DNA of 60,000 nt from Apostichopus japonicus. Its lineage: Eukaryota; Echinodermata; Holothuroidea; Aspidochirotida; Stichopodidae. Made by a program: the position numbers and the translations under genes. This document shows positions 1-12,100 of the stretch, one piece after another (within the stretch, counting starts at the first letter, position 1; every line of letters begins with the position of its first letter). Below the pieces are notes generated by a model, which had not been told where the DNA came from, ran no database searches, and saw nothing but the letters and a program-made list of their open reading frames with translations. Location of the stretch: the NCBI RefSeq assembly GCF_037975245.1, contig NC_092574.1:25714713-25774712 (forward strand). The letters are read 5' to 3'.

Positions 1-21
1 TAACTAATTCTGGAAACTTAC

Positions 22-91
22 CACTGAATACTATTGCTGCGGTAGCACCCATTGATCCGAAAAATGGAGCGTATATATTTCCATCAGACAT
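22..91 (-). CDS. ATP6V0C: V-ATPase 16 kDa proteolipid subunit c, first coding exon (partial gene)
   Basis: Read on the minus strand, an ATG at 91 opens 23 codons plus one base. They start MSDGNIYAPFF and end GSMGATAAIVFS, followed by a consensus GTAAGT donor at 21-16. The family's first transmembrane helix begins the same way (FFxxMGAxxAxxFS, then ALGAAYGTAKSG), and the leftover G would start the next alanine codon, as expected. The family protein is a four-helix proteolipid of about 155 residues. It forms the rotating c-ring of the vacuolar H+-ATPase Vo sector and carries protons across endosomal, lysosomal and secretory membranes. Only the N-terminus is present; the later helices and the essential glutamate lie off the left edge. 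The exon is divergent to PWP2. Identification rests on a short but characteristic motif plus a matching exon boundary. Confidence 0.85.
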
Positions 92-480
92 TGTGAGCCT
101 TTGTTTTTGTAATATCGAACTGAGGTTAAAAGTGTTGAGTATCACTTCGTGCTAGCGTTGACTTTATCAAGATGAAATGGTTATTCCGTGGATTTTCCTG
201 ATCTTTATGTAGGATTTTGTGCAGCAGTAACGTTGGTGAGAACGAATTCCGGCCGAGTGCATTAGATGGAGTATGCTGTAGAACTGCAGTCTGTCGAGTT
301 TTATTGTGCATTACTCATAGAAATATCAACGTTACGTGCATACGTGTGACCGTAACCTATCCTCATCATGTGATGTGCAACTGACGTAATCCTTGTAGAA
401 ATGAAAGGATATGTGATTGGTAGCTACTGCTAACTGAGGGAAAAAACAGCCAATCAAGAAGCATCTCATATTAGGCCCAA
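92..480 (-). promoter_or_regulatory. Putative promoter / 5' UTR of the V-ATPase c gene
   Basis: This is the sequence upstream of the minus-strand V-ATPase start codon. It contains TCATGTGA at 366-373 (an MiT/TFE or USF type E-box), TGACGTAA at 382-389 (CRE/ATF-like), two ACGTG cores near 335-347, and CCAAT-type boxes near 415-420 (reverse) and 451-456. V-ATPase genes are known TFEB/MITF targets in other animals. The transcription start cannot be placed. A 61-codon minus-strand open frame at 126-311 is probably untranslated leader. Confidence 0.4.
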
Positions 481-1105
481 CATACGCCTCTCTGAATATT
501 TATATAATTCATAGCTATGTAAATTAATATACTGCACGGAGCACGATTTTGATAGTTTGCTCATGCAATTTGCGAAGAGCGCAAATTAATAAGAACAAAA
601 CTACTGATCATTACGCGAACACGGCTTCATATATGTTAATGCCGTTCAATTATTTGTTTTTTACCTCCAGTTCGTGGCATAGCTGACGTCGATAAGCATA
701 TATCCTATGCTTTTGTCAGCTGTTATCCACTTCCATACTGTCATCTGCATCGTACTAACCTGACCCTACCCCACCCCCTCCTCTTCAGCTTGGCCACTCA
801 AGTAAACGTCTTTGGCACCCTTTATTTAAGCATGTGGCTCCAACAATTACAATAATTCTTATTTAGTAACGAACTAGGTCCAAATAGGTTTTAACCCATT
901 TTTTGCGCCTTCTACCCCAACTGAAAATATCAACTAGTACGAAATGCAGTAAATATATTGTGCAATTTGTGCTATTGGGCTATATAACTATAATTGATTT
1001 TTATATCCATTCACTAGAGTGAGCCGCAAGTTTACAATATATCCCAAGACTTTCTAACGACGTGTATTTGAACTTAATTTTCCCTACGAGGAAACAAGAA
1101 CAAGG
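481..1105. other. Intergenic stretch, no feature seen
   Basis: AT-rich DNA between the V-ATPase promoter and the first miniature element. I see no coding frame, RNA gene or clear repeat boundary. A short C-rich tract lies near 765-785. Confidence 0.4.
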
Positions 1106-1506
1106 GCTGCAGCCAAAGGCGTAGGGGCGGGGGCTGCAGCCCCCCCCCCCCCAATCCAAAATTTGTGTGAAAATTCGGGCAATATGCTGAGAATTTTTCG
1201 GGCACCTACTGAGAGAAAAATAAATTGCTATGTGTTTTTCAATTGTTAAACTGATATTATTATGATCATGATTATTGTAATGAATTTCCCAATAAGTATA
1301 ACCAATATGGAAGGGTAATAACACGGCAAATAATTTTCATGTTATTGGCATGCGATGTAATAACCGACGCATGCCTATATGATATGCACATTAAAATGTC
1401 GAACGCGCGCTGAGCGCGCGAAAAATCTTGGTAATATTTTTTGGGCAAGTCGTTACAGCCCCCCCCCCCCCCATCAAATTGGGCTCCCTACGCCTATGGC
1501 TGCAGC
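1106..1506. mobile_element. Miniature inverted-repeat element (about 400 bp)
   Basis: The ends are inverted repeats: 1106-1126 matches the reverse complement of 1486-1506 at 20 of 21 positions (core AGGCGTAGGG). Each end is followed internally by a run of C or G. There is no coding capacity and no obvious target duplication, so the superfamily is unresolved. The termini resemble the TGGCGTAGCTAGG-type ends of elements near 55-56 kb. Confidence 0.6.
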
Positions 1507-1532
1507 TATAGTTTCGGGGCCTCGCTCCATCG

Positions 1533-1562
1533 ATGTACCCCCGCCAAGACTAGGGGGTACAT
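1533..1562. repeat. Perfect hairpin, 10-bp stem
   Basis: ATGTACCCCC pairs perfectly with GGGGGTACAT around a 10-base loop. It sits between the miniature element and the hammerhead-like fold. Confidence 0.6.
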
Positions 1563-1590
1563 ATGTGTAGGTGAATATTATAAAAGTTAG

Positions 1591-1637
1591 AGTACCTGAC
1601 GTTTCGATCCTGCTAGGATCTTCTTCAGAGGTGTACT
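1591..1637 (-). ncRNA. Hammerhead-ribozyme-like motif (candidate)
   Basis: On the minus strand the order is: stem I strand (1637-1629), CTGAAGA (1628-1622, fits CUGANGA), one extra A, stem II GATCC / loop TAGCA / GGATC, GAAA, a two-pair stem III without a loop (AC/GT), C at 1598 as the cleavage position, then the second stem I strand AGGTACT. Stem I forms 4 bp, a 2-nt bulge and 3 bp. This is the minimal type I layout reported for Penelope-like elements and retrozymes. The extra A before stem II and the minimal stem III mean activity is uncertain. Confidence 0.45.
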
Positions 1638-3119
1638 GTTACAATCGACACGCTTTGCTAATCTTGATATCCACCTCTTCGATTATATAGGGCCCGCTAT
1701 ATAGGCCTATATTACAGTATATCACCCCCACAGCTTATAAACTGATTCCATGACTAAGTAATTCTTCTTCAAAAGTTCGCATTTGTGTGTAAACTAACTT
1801 AGTTATTTAAGAAAGATCTGGGTCGCGTAGTAGTATAATTGGCTTCTAATCTTTTTACTTGGATCTATGATCAACTCACCTTGAAGCAACCTGGTACGTA
1901 CGTTATCAAGTTTTGACATATTATTTTGACTTTAGTATATGGCCAAGATGATTACGCAATAGCATTCGTTTGAAAACACACACGCGTGGTGTTTAGTATC
2001 ACCTGTTTACCCACGACTGAGGCTGAGAAAACGTAGGAATTTAATACTCAACGGGATCACTGAGATATTCCGCATAAAAAACATTACGTGTGTCATTATA
2101 TTTTCTGGTAGAGATGTAATAGTGTTTGTTGATTATCTTTGTTGCTTCAATTAAATAAGTTGGAAATTTATCTAATCCCAACCTTTTTCGCGGATCTGGT
2201 CCGCACCAGAGCATGCCTTTAAACGTGCAATGTTGTAGGCATAGACTAGGCCTACTTAAGTTAGACTAGAGTCAGTCTCCTCTGAAGGCTTAAGTAATCC
2301 CAATACGGCTCGAAACGAAGCATGGTGGGGTGAATGTAGGCGCACTAATAGACTTGAAACTGGCCTTTTGGATTGTAATTCCCCAGTCCTATCATTTTGA
2401 CAGTAGTCTAAGGCCAGGGCCTAAGGAGTAAGGCATGTGAAGTTTAAGAACACCAATTACACCTGCTCTAGTCTTTGCTATACTGTAAATGTGTAAAACA
2501 GTCTTACTAACAATAACATTAACTAAAATAAACAAGGGATACGAATTGTTCTCAAAGTAATTGAGAACGACAAACAACTTTGTTGCTGTAGAAATACCCA
2601 TACAAAATAAATGGAACAATCAAACCGGGGACTTCATCAGGCAAATTTTACACACTATCATTAGGAAATTCTGCTAATGATTGTATCTTCTTTATGTTAC
2701 ATTTTTGATAAAAATTTGATCAATGTCTTGACCAAAAACAGTATACAAATACAACAGAGAGTGCTTGCAGTAGTTTTTAACATCATCCAAATTAATAAAA
2801 TTGATTTTATATATGCCCAATCAGTGAGAAATTACCCTTTAATTATCAGAGGATCATCAGTCAAAAAGCTGTATAATTTAGCAAACAGATCATACGGTTC
2901 ACGTAGAGTCAAATGATATGAATAATCATGGAGATAAGTTGCAAAAGTAACCAGCTTGTCTAAATTCAACATGTCAGTGCGCTCTGCATGTTATAATCAT
3001 ATAGTTTGTGTTAACCGTCTTTGTTGCCTTTTCTTCACCTTTCATGTTTCAGGTCATAAGTTACATTGCTCCAAAGATATCAAGCTGTATCCCAGATCTG
3101 TCTATTCTATCCAGTTCAA
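1638..3119. other. 5' flank of PWP2
   Basis: No coding frame is recognised. A strong polypyrimidine tract followed by AG at 3051-3052 could be the acceptor of an exon holding the 5' UTR and the start codon at 3120. That would put the PWP2 promoter and a non-coding first exon further upstream, but I cannot locate them. Confidence 0.35.
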
Positions 3120-3137
3120 ATGAAATTTAATTTCAAG
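3120..3137 (+). CDS. PWP2: PWP2 exon 1 (coding part)
   Basis: Encodes only MKFNFK and ends in phase 0 at AAG before GTATAG. The orthologue N-terminus (MKF-aromatic-R/K) supports it. The preceding strong acceptor at 3051 suggests an upstream non-coding exon. Confidence 0.8.
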
Positions 3138-6100
3138 GTATAGTAAGAATATATTTAATTGCAGGGAGTAATTTATCCTAGAGTATCACATCACAAATTG
3201 CAATTCAAATGTGGTAAAGTGCTATATACAAGTACAAAGATGTATAGCAGTTTTGAACACAGGAAACATAGTAATTCGTAAGAGAATGTTCAAAGGCTTC
3301 AAAATGCAATAGAAATTTTGAATATTACAATTTTATTCCCTGAACTGTAAAATTTATACATTTCTGTGAAAAACATAAGTACATTGTTATTCATGTCTAA
3401 TTGCATAGTACATACTTTTTGGGGACAAACTAAAACGAATGACAGCGAATGACCGAATGACAATTGACTTTGTACAGGGTTAATTATCATTTGCGAATGA
3501 CAGCGAATGACAGCGAATGACAGCGAATGACAACGAATGACAACGAAGGACAGTGTTGAGAAGAGATAGAATGATTAACGGAGTGGAGTAAATGCGGTTA
3601 TTGGTTTTCTGCGCAAAAATGATTTGAGGAAAATCGCATGTTACGTGGTTGCAGGGTTTTGGTGTAATTTACAGATAGAAACTACAGGGAAAGTTTTTGT
3701 GTGGGAATGCACTTGCGTGCTGTGCTTTTTACCTCTGTAGATTTATATAGAAAGATAACTGAAGCCGTTTCAAGATTATATTATTGTTAGTTTCTAACAT
3801 TTAATATCGGAAAAATGACGTTAAATTTACTTTTTAAAATCAGACTTACAATTTCGCTTACTATAAGGTGCGTTTTTATCTTGTCCGTATACTTTACTAG
3901 ATCTAGATACCCACGAAGTCTGAACTGTGATATCCGGTTGAAGCAAATGTCTGTGCTGTCATTACTGTCATTCGTTTTAGTCAACGCAATTTTTTAGTGT
4001 GTACAACATATTGTCATTCGTTATGTGTAACGCAATTGTCATTCGTTTTAGTAACACCCTACTTTTTGCTAGCAAATAAACCTGGTCTTTTCATTTGCTA
4101 TAAATTTTTTTGCATTCTGTCATGTCTTAGGACATTCAAAATTAATTTTCGCATACAGTGTCAGGAACAAGGTCAATTTTAGAGGCTTCAGGCATAAATA
4201 CTGAATTCTTTGCTCTAGCAGCACTGTCAAAGTGGAAAGGAAATTTCAATATCAAGGACAGTAACTTCAACTCAAATGCCAATCGCTTATTTTCTTGAAT
4301 GCACAAAAGACATAAAGGATTTGTCCTTTAGTGTAAGTGAGAGTGCCCTGTCTCAAGTGGCTTCTATCTCATACCAATTGTTTCATTATTTCCTATCAAA
4401 TTAACTTCAAAGTTCATAGAGGTTTGTCATTCCAAATGATACTGTAGGCAAATAACTGTTATCCAGATTCATTCATCTCTAATGGCTGGCTGACTTTTGA
4501 AAATGCTTTAACCAGACAGAACAAAAATGTATTTAATGGCTGAGGATGTAGTGCTTATGTTTTTTGCAATTTATATTTCTCGTTACGTTAAATGTTCTCA
4601 ACATGTTGTTAGTAAATCGGCAAAACAGAACAGTTCATTGGCCCATCTACATGGCAAAGTAATTCTCTTATCTATTAAATATTCTTGTATTTCTCTTCAT
4701 TTGAATATCATGATACTGTGTGATGGCAGATGAAGTTCTTCCCTGATAAGATAATTCTGGCTAACATAATTTTCCTCTCCTTACACAGTTCTCCAACCTC
4801 CTCGGTGCGGTTTATCGTAAAGGTAACATCTGCTTCACTGGAGATGGAGATAGTGTCATCAGTCCAGTGGGCAACAGAATCACTAAATTTGACCTCAGAA
4901 AGTAAGCTTCATGTATTTTGGATGTTCATGCCTTCTATACGTAATATCATGTGGTTGATCAATCAAGTCAGTAACATCTTACAGCCTCATTATGCATTCA
5001 GTCTTAATAACAATCTTTGTTGTTACTATTGTGTTATAAATAATCACGCAATCATGACGATATACTTTCTTGGGCAAAATATTGACTGATTCGTGGAGGT
5101 CTAGCAAATGAAAAATCCAAGCAAAATCATCCACTCAATCTCTTTGAATGATCCAAAGTGTTGGCCGGTTTTCCAGTTGTTTATAAATCTGTGTAGTACT
5201 GTGTGTAAATGGTTTTTTTCCCCTTTTCTCCAACAGAACCTTACTTCAAAATGCTGTTTTCATGAAACCTTAAAATTACTATGTGGTGTTTTCACTGTTG
5301 CAACAAAGTCCTTAGCCCCTTTACACTATGTGTGGTACAACATGCTGCGATAAAAATGTTGAAGCACACTAGACTATTCACAATGAAATGGACTCCATGC
5401 CACACAATACTTTACAAAACGATAAAACAGGTTTTGCTTTATGATATGTCTTACTGCAATGATTTGATTCCAGTGTGCTCCTCATAGTGTTACTATGTGT
5501 GCAGCATTGGTGTACTGTATCATTTGTTACCAGCGGAACCCATATCAATTTTCCATTTCAACTTTGAGCCTTTCTACAGAGTAAAGGGGCACAAACTAGT
5601 TCAATTACCTCCAAGTTGTTGAACACACCTTGTACTGATGCCTTGTGGGGGTGTTTGGCAAAGTGTAGCCCTTTATATACTACACCATACATGATGGTTG
5701 CAAGAGAGGCAACAACAAACATTACTGCCAAACTACTACATTACTGATGATGTATTTATCTCATAAATTTATCACATGTATTATGAACACATGTATATAT
5801 GGTACAGACTGTGAACAGTGCTTTTCATAGTACATTGATATATCTTAATGAAACTTTCTTTGCTAGAAACAAATCGGAAACATTCCCTATCGAGGCCCGA
5901 CTGAACCTGAAATGTGTGGCACTCTCCCCAGATGGGCTCACAGCAATCTTAATTGATCATGGTATGATAGCATGTTATACCATTTTAATTTTTAATTTTT
6001 TGTGCTCTTGTAAACCTATTGTTTTGTTTCCTTCCTTCTTCCATTTATTCTCATCATATTTTTTTATTTGTTTCTCATGAGAGATCAACATCACAAATAA

Positions 6101-9100
6101 GCAAATTTGATTAACAGCATTAATTTTAATGGATGTTGTCATTTTGTGAATAGACTAAGATCCTTTCCATGGAAACACCTGATAATGAACAGTCAAGAGA
6201 TGCCTGAGATTAACCCATTGGTTGGGGGGCCTCATCGAGTTTGAAAGGTGACTAAAAACCTTTCAAGTTTGGGAGTGATTGTCGATGCAAGAAATCTTAG
6301 CCAGAAATGTCACCTGTCCTTCTTGGTATTCCTCTCCCCACCCCTCCCCACACCACCCCATCCCACCCACCCCTGACTTTTGTGCTGCTCTGTTAAAACC
6401 TTCATCCAATTAGAATTGGACATTCTGAAAACAATTAAATTTATGATGACCATTTGTTAGCTCAGTTTAAAGCCAGGTAAAAAGAAAGATAGCAGCCTAC
6501 AGTAAGTACCTCTCACCTGGTATTTCTCACTCCTCCCCCCCCCCATCCCCTGCCCATCCCCCTGGTATTTCACAGGCCCTTTTATATCCTTTACTTTGCC
6601 TTTACATCCATTCCACTTTAATACTGTAGTTTACAATGTTTCCTACCTACATGTTGCATACATTGACAGCATTTAATAGTTTAATACAGGTCATGTAATT
6701 AACCTTGTAGCATATATATACTACAGTAGCTTCTGTGGTACAGAGATATCCAACATTAACTTGCAGCCTCATTGAAACATTATTTTATCTGATTATCATT
6801 TCAGCTGGGGATGCTCTGCTCTGTAGTCTAACAAGCAAAACCGTTCTGCATCATTTGATGTTGAAAGGTCGTGTTCATGCTGTCAAATACAGTCCAGATG
6901 GAAAGTAAGTTTAAGAAAAACAAAAAGCTAATTAAATAAAATTATATATATCCATCTGCCTGTGTGTTCCTTTTGGTTTTGGTTTCAATGATATTCGTAA
7001 CCTTTGCATTCATGATGGCGTATGTATGTTTGTGTGTGAGTGCGTTTGTGACGCCCAGCTTGTAAACAAGATATCTCAAGAAGGGAAAGTCAGACTAATT
7101 TCATATTTGGTGTGTAGAAGTACCACATTGAGTACAAGAAGCCTATTGTTTTGTCAAGGTCAAAGGTCATTCGGGGTCACCAGGGGTCAAATTGTGAAAC
7201 CTTGTACACACGATACCTCAAGAAGGGAATCATGGGCAGACCTCATATTTTGTGTGTAAGAGTACCACATTGTGTTAAAGAAGCCTGTTATTTTTGCTGG
7301 AGGTCAAAGGTCATTTGGGGTCACTAGGGGTCAAATTGTGAAACCCTTTTAAAACTGTAAACCCTCACTATACCTTGCATTAGATTCATGAAGAAAACTG
7401 CGCATGTTACATCATCAAAACCATAATGCATTTTTGAATTCTGGTTGTTGTTTTAGGTGGTGGTGGGGTTCTGAAGGATTGTACTTTAGCCATAGTGTTC
7501 TCGTATGCTACCTGAAGCATTGTACTTTAGCCATACAGTGTTCTAGTATGCTACCTGAAGGATTGTACTTTAGCCATACAGTGTTCTAGTATGCTACCTG
7601 AAGGATTGTACTTTAGCCATAGTGTTCTCGTATGCTACCTGAAGCATTGTACTTTAGCCATACAGTGTGCTAGTGTGATACCGTTCATACTTAACTTGCG
7701 GGTAGTTTTCCTTCTTTTTCATTTACACTTGCTGAGTGTGATAAACGAAGGAAGTGCAATGAATTTTATTGTGGTACATTGTCAGGGATACGGGGGTACA
7801 ACAACAGGGTAGTGGGCTTCAACAGCAGGGATAGTGTGGCACAAATTTAAGGGGTAGTGTGGTAAAACATTAGGGGTAGTGGGGTATAATATTAGGGGAA
7901 GTGGGGTACAATATCAGGGGTGGTGGGACACAATATCAGGGGTAGTGGGGTACAATATCAGGGGTAGTGGGTACAATATCAGGGGTAGTGGGGTACAATA
8001 TCAGGGGTAGTGGGGTACAATATCAGGGGTAGTGGGGTACAGTATCAGGGGTAGTGGGGTACAATATCAGGGGTAGCGTGGTACAAATTTAAGGGGTAGT
8101 GTGGTACAATATTAGGGGTAGTGGGGTATAATATCAGGGGAAGTGGGGTACAATATCAGGGGTGGTGGGGCACAATATCAGGGGTAGTGGGGTACAATAT
8201 CAGGGGTAGTGGGCACAGTATCAGGGGTAGTGGGGTACAATATCAGGGGTAGTGGGGTACAATATCAGGGGTAGTGGGGTACAATATCAGGGGTAATGCA
8301 AAACATCATAAAGGTTGGGTACAATATCAGATGTAGCGCCGTAAGATGATACAGACTCATTATTTCCTCTCTTTTCCTATAAATTTAAGTCTTGTGCAGA
8401 TTAAGTGAAGTGATAGCGATCTAAACACTCAGTTGATTAAATTTCTTGCCTTTATTTATGTAACAATAGTTCCAAATTAGATTAGGGATATTTATCATGA
8501 AAGAGCTTTAGACCTAGAGTAAGGTTTGCTGTTTGTTTGAAAAGTAACAGGCATTACCAAGACAAAGTATTTCTGTTGTGAAAATAACTGCAGAACCTAT
8601 TATAGTCAAAAGTATCAGGTTTTTTTTTTTTTTTTTTTTTGTGCATGGGAATGGTGAAATACATTGCCCTAAAAACACAACCAGCTGGGTTTGATATTTG
8701 TAGGTGAGAGGAAGTGATCTGTTTGTGTTCTCAAACAGTCATGATACAGCCCTTATTCTACCAGAGAGGTCATAGTAAACCAGCAATCTGACTTCCTGCT
8801 AAAAAAATAATTTAAAGGGTTTAATTCTTATTTCTTTGATATGATCTTATCTACAGGTTCATTTCCTTCTATTCCTTCTATGAAACTTGAAAATGACTCC
8901 ACTGCCAATGTTCTCCAAGCAACTGTTGGTCTATGCTTGTAATATTCATGTTTACTTTATCGCTAAACATTGATAGGGAAGTATCATCAACCTTGTATAG
9001 ATTAACTGAGCTGTGATTCATATTCCTGGACTCAAACACAGTATACTTAACCCTTATATCATATGTAGAGAGCTCTCTGTGATGTGGTTGCAAAATGTTC

Positions 9101-12100
9101 TGTATTTCAGTCCTTCCTCCAGCAGTATTCTGTATGATGATTGTCCCATGAATAGGGACTCAGACACTGGTTTGAGATTAGGGGGGGGGGGGGGTGGCAG
9201 AAGTCATGACCATGTGTTAAACGGTGCTGAAAATAGCCACATGTGGAAACACCATTCACTTGTGAAAATCATTGCTGTTTAAATTATTTAAACAGGGGGG
9301 GGGGGCATGGCAGCCCCAGTGTCTCGGTGACCCTGGTGAGGCAGTAGTGTTAGGATGACAGATTTTCCAGAGTAGATGGAATCTTTAAGTATTGGATAAT
9401 TAGTCTTCTTTTAGTGAAAACATGGATGAGTTGGTTGCCTTGTTTTGATAAATTGCAATCACAGCTTGAACAGTGCTTCTATTGCAGCAAACAAGGCACA
9501 AATACAATACATGCTGATTGAAAGCAACTGCACATTGATGCTTATCTCATTACATATTTGAGGGTATAACGTTGTGTTTGAAATTTGCATAGCAGTTTAA
9601 TAAATGATTTTTTTTTTTTGAAGGTGAATCAGAAATATTGAAAGTATAGAATATTTGTGTACAATATACTGAGATATATGTTTCATTGCATTTGTATTAC
9701 AATGTGACCAGTTTGGACAGGCAAATGCTACAGTATGTGATGTAACATAGATTAATGTCTCTGTACTCAACTTCCTACTAGGGTTCATACGGAAGCAATC
9801 TATTGCATTGAAATGTTCCATGCTCTATTTAATGCGCTTGTTCTAAAAAAAAACACATTTTTAAATCAACCTTAAGTACAGTAACTGAATGGAAACAAAA
9901 ATGTACAGAGTAGTTTGTAGGATGTGTAGGATGCATGTTTGCTATATGAATGTTGCTTCTGTTTGCCAAAGTATGAAAGTGTTGTCAATGTTGAATTATG
10001 ACAGCCTTTTAAAACCATCGTTTGTGACATTAAAGCCTCAAGTGTAACGTGAAATCCACGCTTGTGTCATCAATACAAGGTGAATAGAACAATTGCTATA
10101 ATACTCAAATTAGAATATTCCTGTCTGAGTATTTAAGCGTTATTCATCTCGACTCACTAGTGAAAACAAATTCCTTTAGGTAATACGTCCTTATTTTGTG
10201 ACACCAATGCAACAAACTAGCAATATCTATCCTATATCCTGCTCAAATCTGTAAAATACGAAACATACAAATTTTGTGATCGGCAAAAGTAGCTGGTATT
10301 TCTGAAAAACTTAATATTTTCGAACTAGATCTGATTTACACATTGGTTAACAAGACAGACAATGTATTTACTGTACATACTAAACTCTGTTGAAGTATGT
10401 TGCTATAGTGCTGAATCCACATACTTTTAAGCACCATTTATAACTTTAATGGCAATTTTTGCCCTCAAGTTCCGTTCTAAAAGTTAGAGGAAGCCTCAAA
10501 GTTTAGTTTTGACATCACTTTCACAATGCATGTAGTTTTCGAAACTCTTGGATATTCTGAATTGAACAATTTCCTGTCAGCCACGATATGATAAACAAGT
10601 TCCCAGTTCCTCCTGTTGTGTTCAGTCACTGGGACTGGTATGAAACGCTTCCTCCTATAAGCACAGACAGTTGAAGGGAACTTAGCAATGTCAGGAGAGT
10701 TATGGGTTAACATTTCAGGAAGTGATCACAATTGTTTTGGAGGGTATTGTTTCGTAGCTTTATAGATTATCACAGCAACTGTACAGGCAGCCTTTCCACA
10801 TGAACTCTGTTTAAACAGCCAGCACACAGAGTTTGTGGCATGTCATTGTTTAAAAGAAAAACTTCATTTCTTACAACTGTATTTTAACAATATGCAGGGA
10901 TCATGAGAATGGGGATAGCACAGGTGGGCTATTAATAGTAAAATGCCTGTTCAATGAAGTAGCTTGTGTAGGAAAAATAAAATATACAGTAGCAACTGTA
11001 CTCATGTATATAAATCAGACAGTTTAACTCAAGGTAAAACTGTAAAGTTGTTAATACTGTCTTGCTTTGTAAGTTACTGTTCACAGTAACACAGTATTTC
11101 ATCAAAACAAGGCTCTCCCACTGAAGATTATTTACTTAAACTTCCACTCTTTTGGCTTCCCTTCTTTAATAGTGGTCAAAGTTAAATCAATAAAGCAGGG
11201 CAAAGATTCCTGTTGTGAGCTACAATATATAAGGCACTGTGGCTAGCTGTCCCCTGAACAAAGAAACAGTTGGGGATTGAATCCATAAACTCTTGGTTCG
11301 ATACTGTGGCCCAGTTGGTAGAGAATAGAACTGATATTTATGTTGTCACTGATTTAAACTGCACGTATCTGCAGTTATATATATCCCATTCTAGCCAATG
11401 CTTTCTTCGGTCATTCTGAAGTAGTTTATACTTACCCCAAAAATAAAGTACAACAGTTAGACAAGTTGGACAAAAGAATGAAAGTATCTCGAATACTACA
11501 TTACTTAATACAAATGCAAGAAATGCGTGGACAAAGCGCATAAAAAAAACAAAGAAAACATGTTAACAACTAAAGAGTACTCTAACATATAAGTGGTAAG
11601 CAGTCAGAAAAGTGTCCTATACATGCATCAATAATCCTATCATGATAGGTCTTAGAAAACATAGCATGGGCAGCAAAGTCATACATAAGTCACTGCAAAT
11701 AAAATGCCCAGTGCAAATAGAGGGTGCTCTTGTCAAATATGGATCATACTTTTTTGAGTCCTCAGCAATGATAGCAGTTTCACTACCTGTTATCTTCAGT
11801 TACAGAACCCAACTTACCCAACTTACCTCGGAATGTTTGGCTGATTCTTGAATATTATATTTCAAGGTTATATTTTCCCTCTGATTTGATCGCATGTATT
11901 TACGTGAAATTATCACTGGTTTGAGCATTTCTTACATGGTGGGAACACTGGAAGTTTGTATTGATTTTGGTATTAATTGTCAATACTTACAGTAAGTCCT
12001 ATAACATGGTAAAGCCAATTAGTTTTACTGGTCAAATGTCACTTTAAATGATGGAGAATAAAATTGTATAATACAAAGAATGAAAATAAAACTTATTAGT

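Noticed and set aside
4730-5089. ATG at 4731 giving MKFFPDK, resembling the PWP2 start MKF
   Set aside because: It is out of frame with FSNLLG at 4789 and has no donor before it. The MKFNFK exon at 3120 joins in phase.
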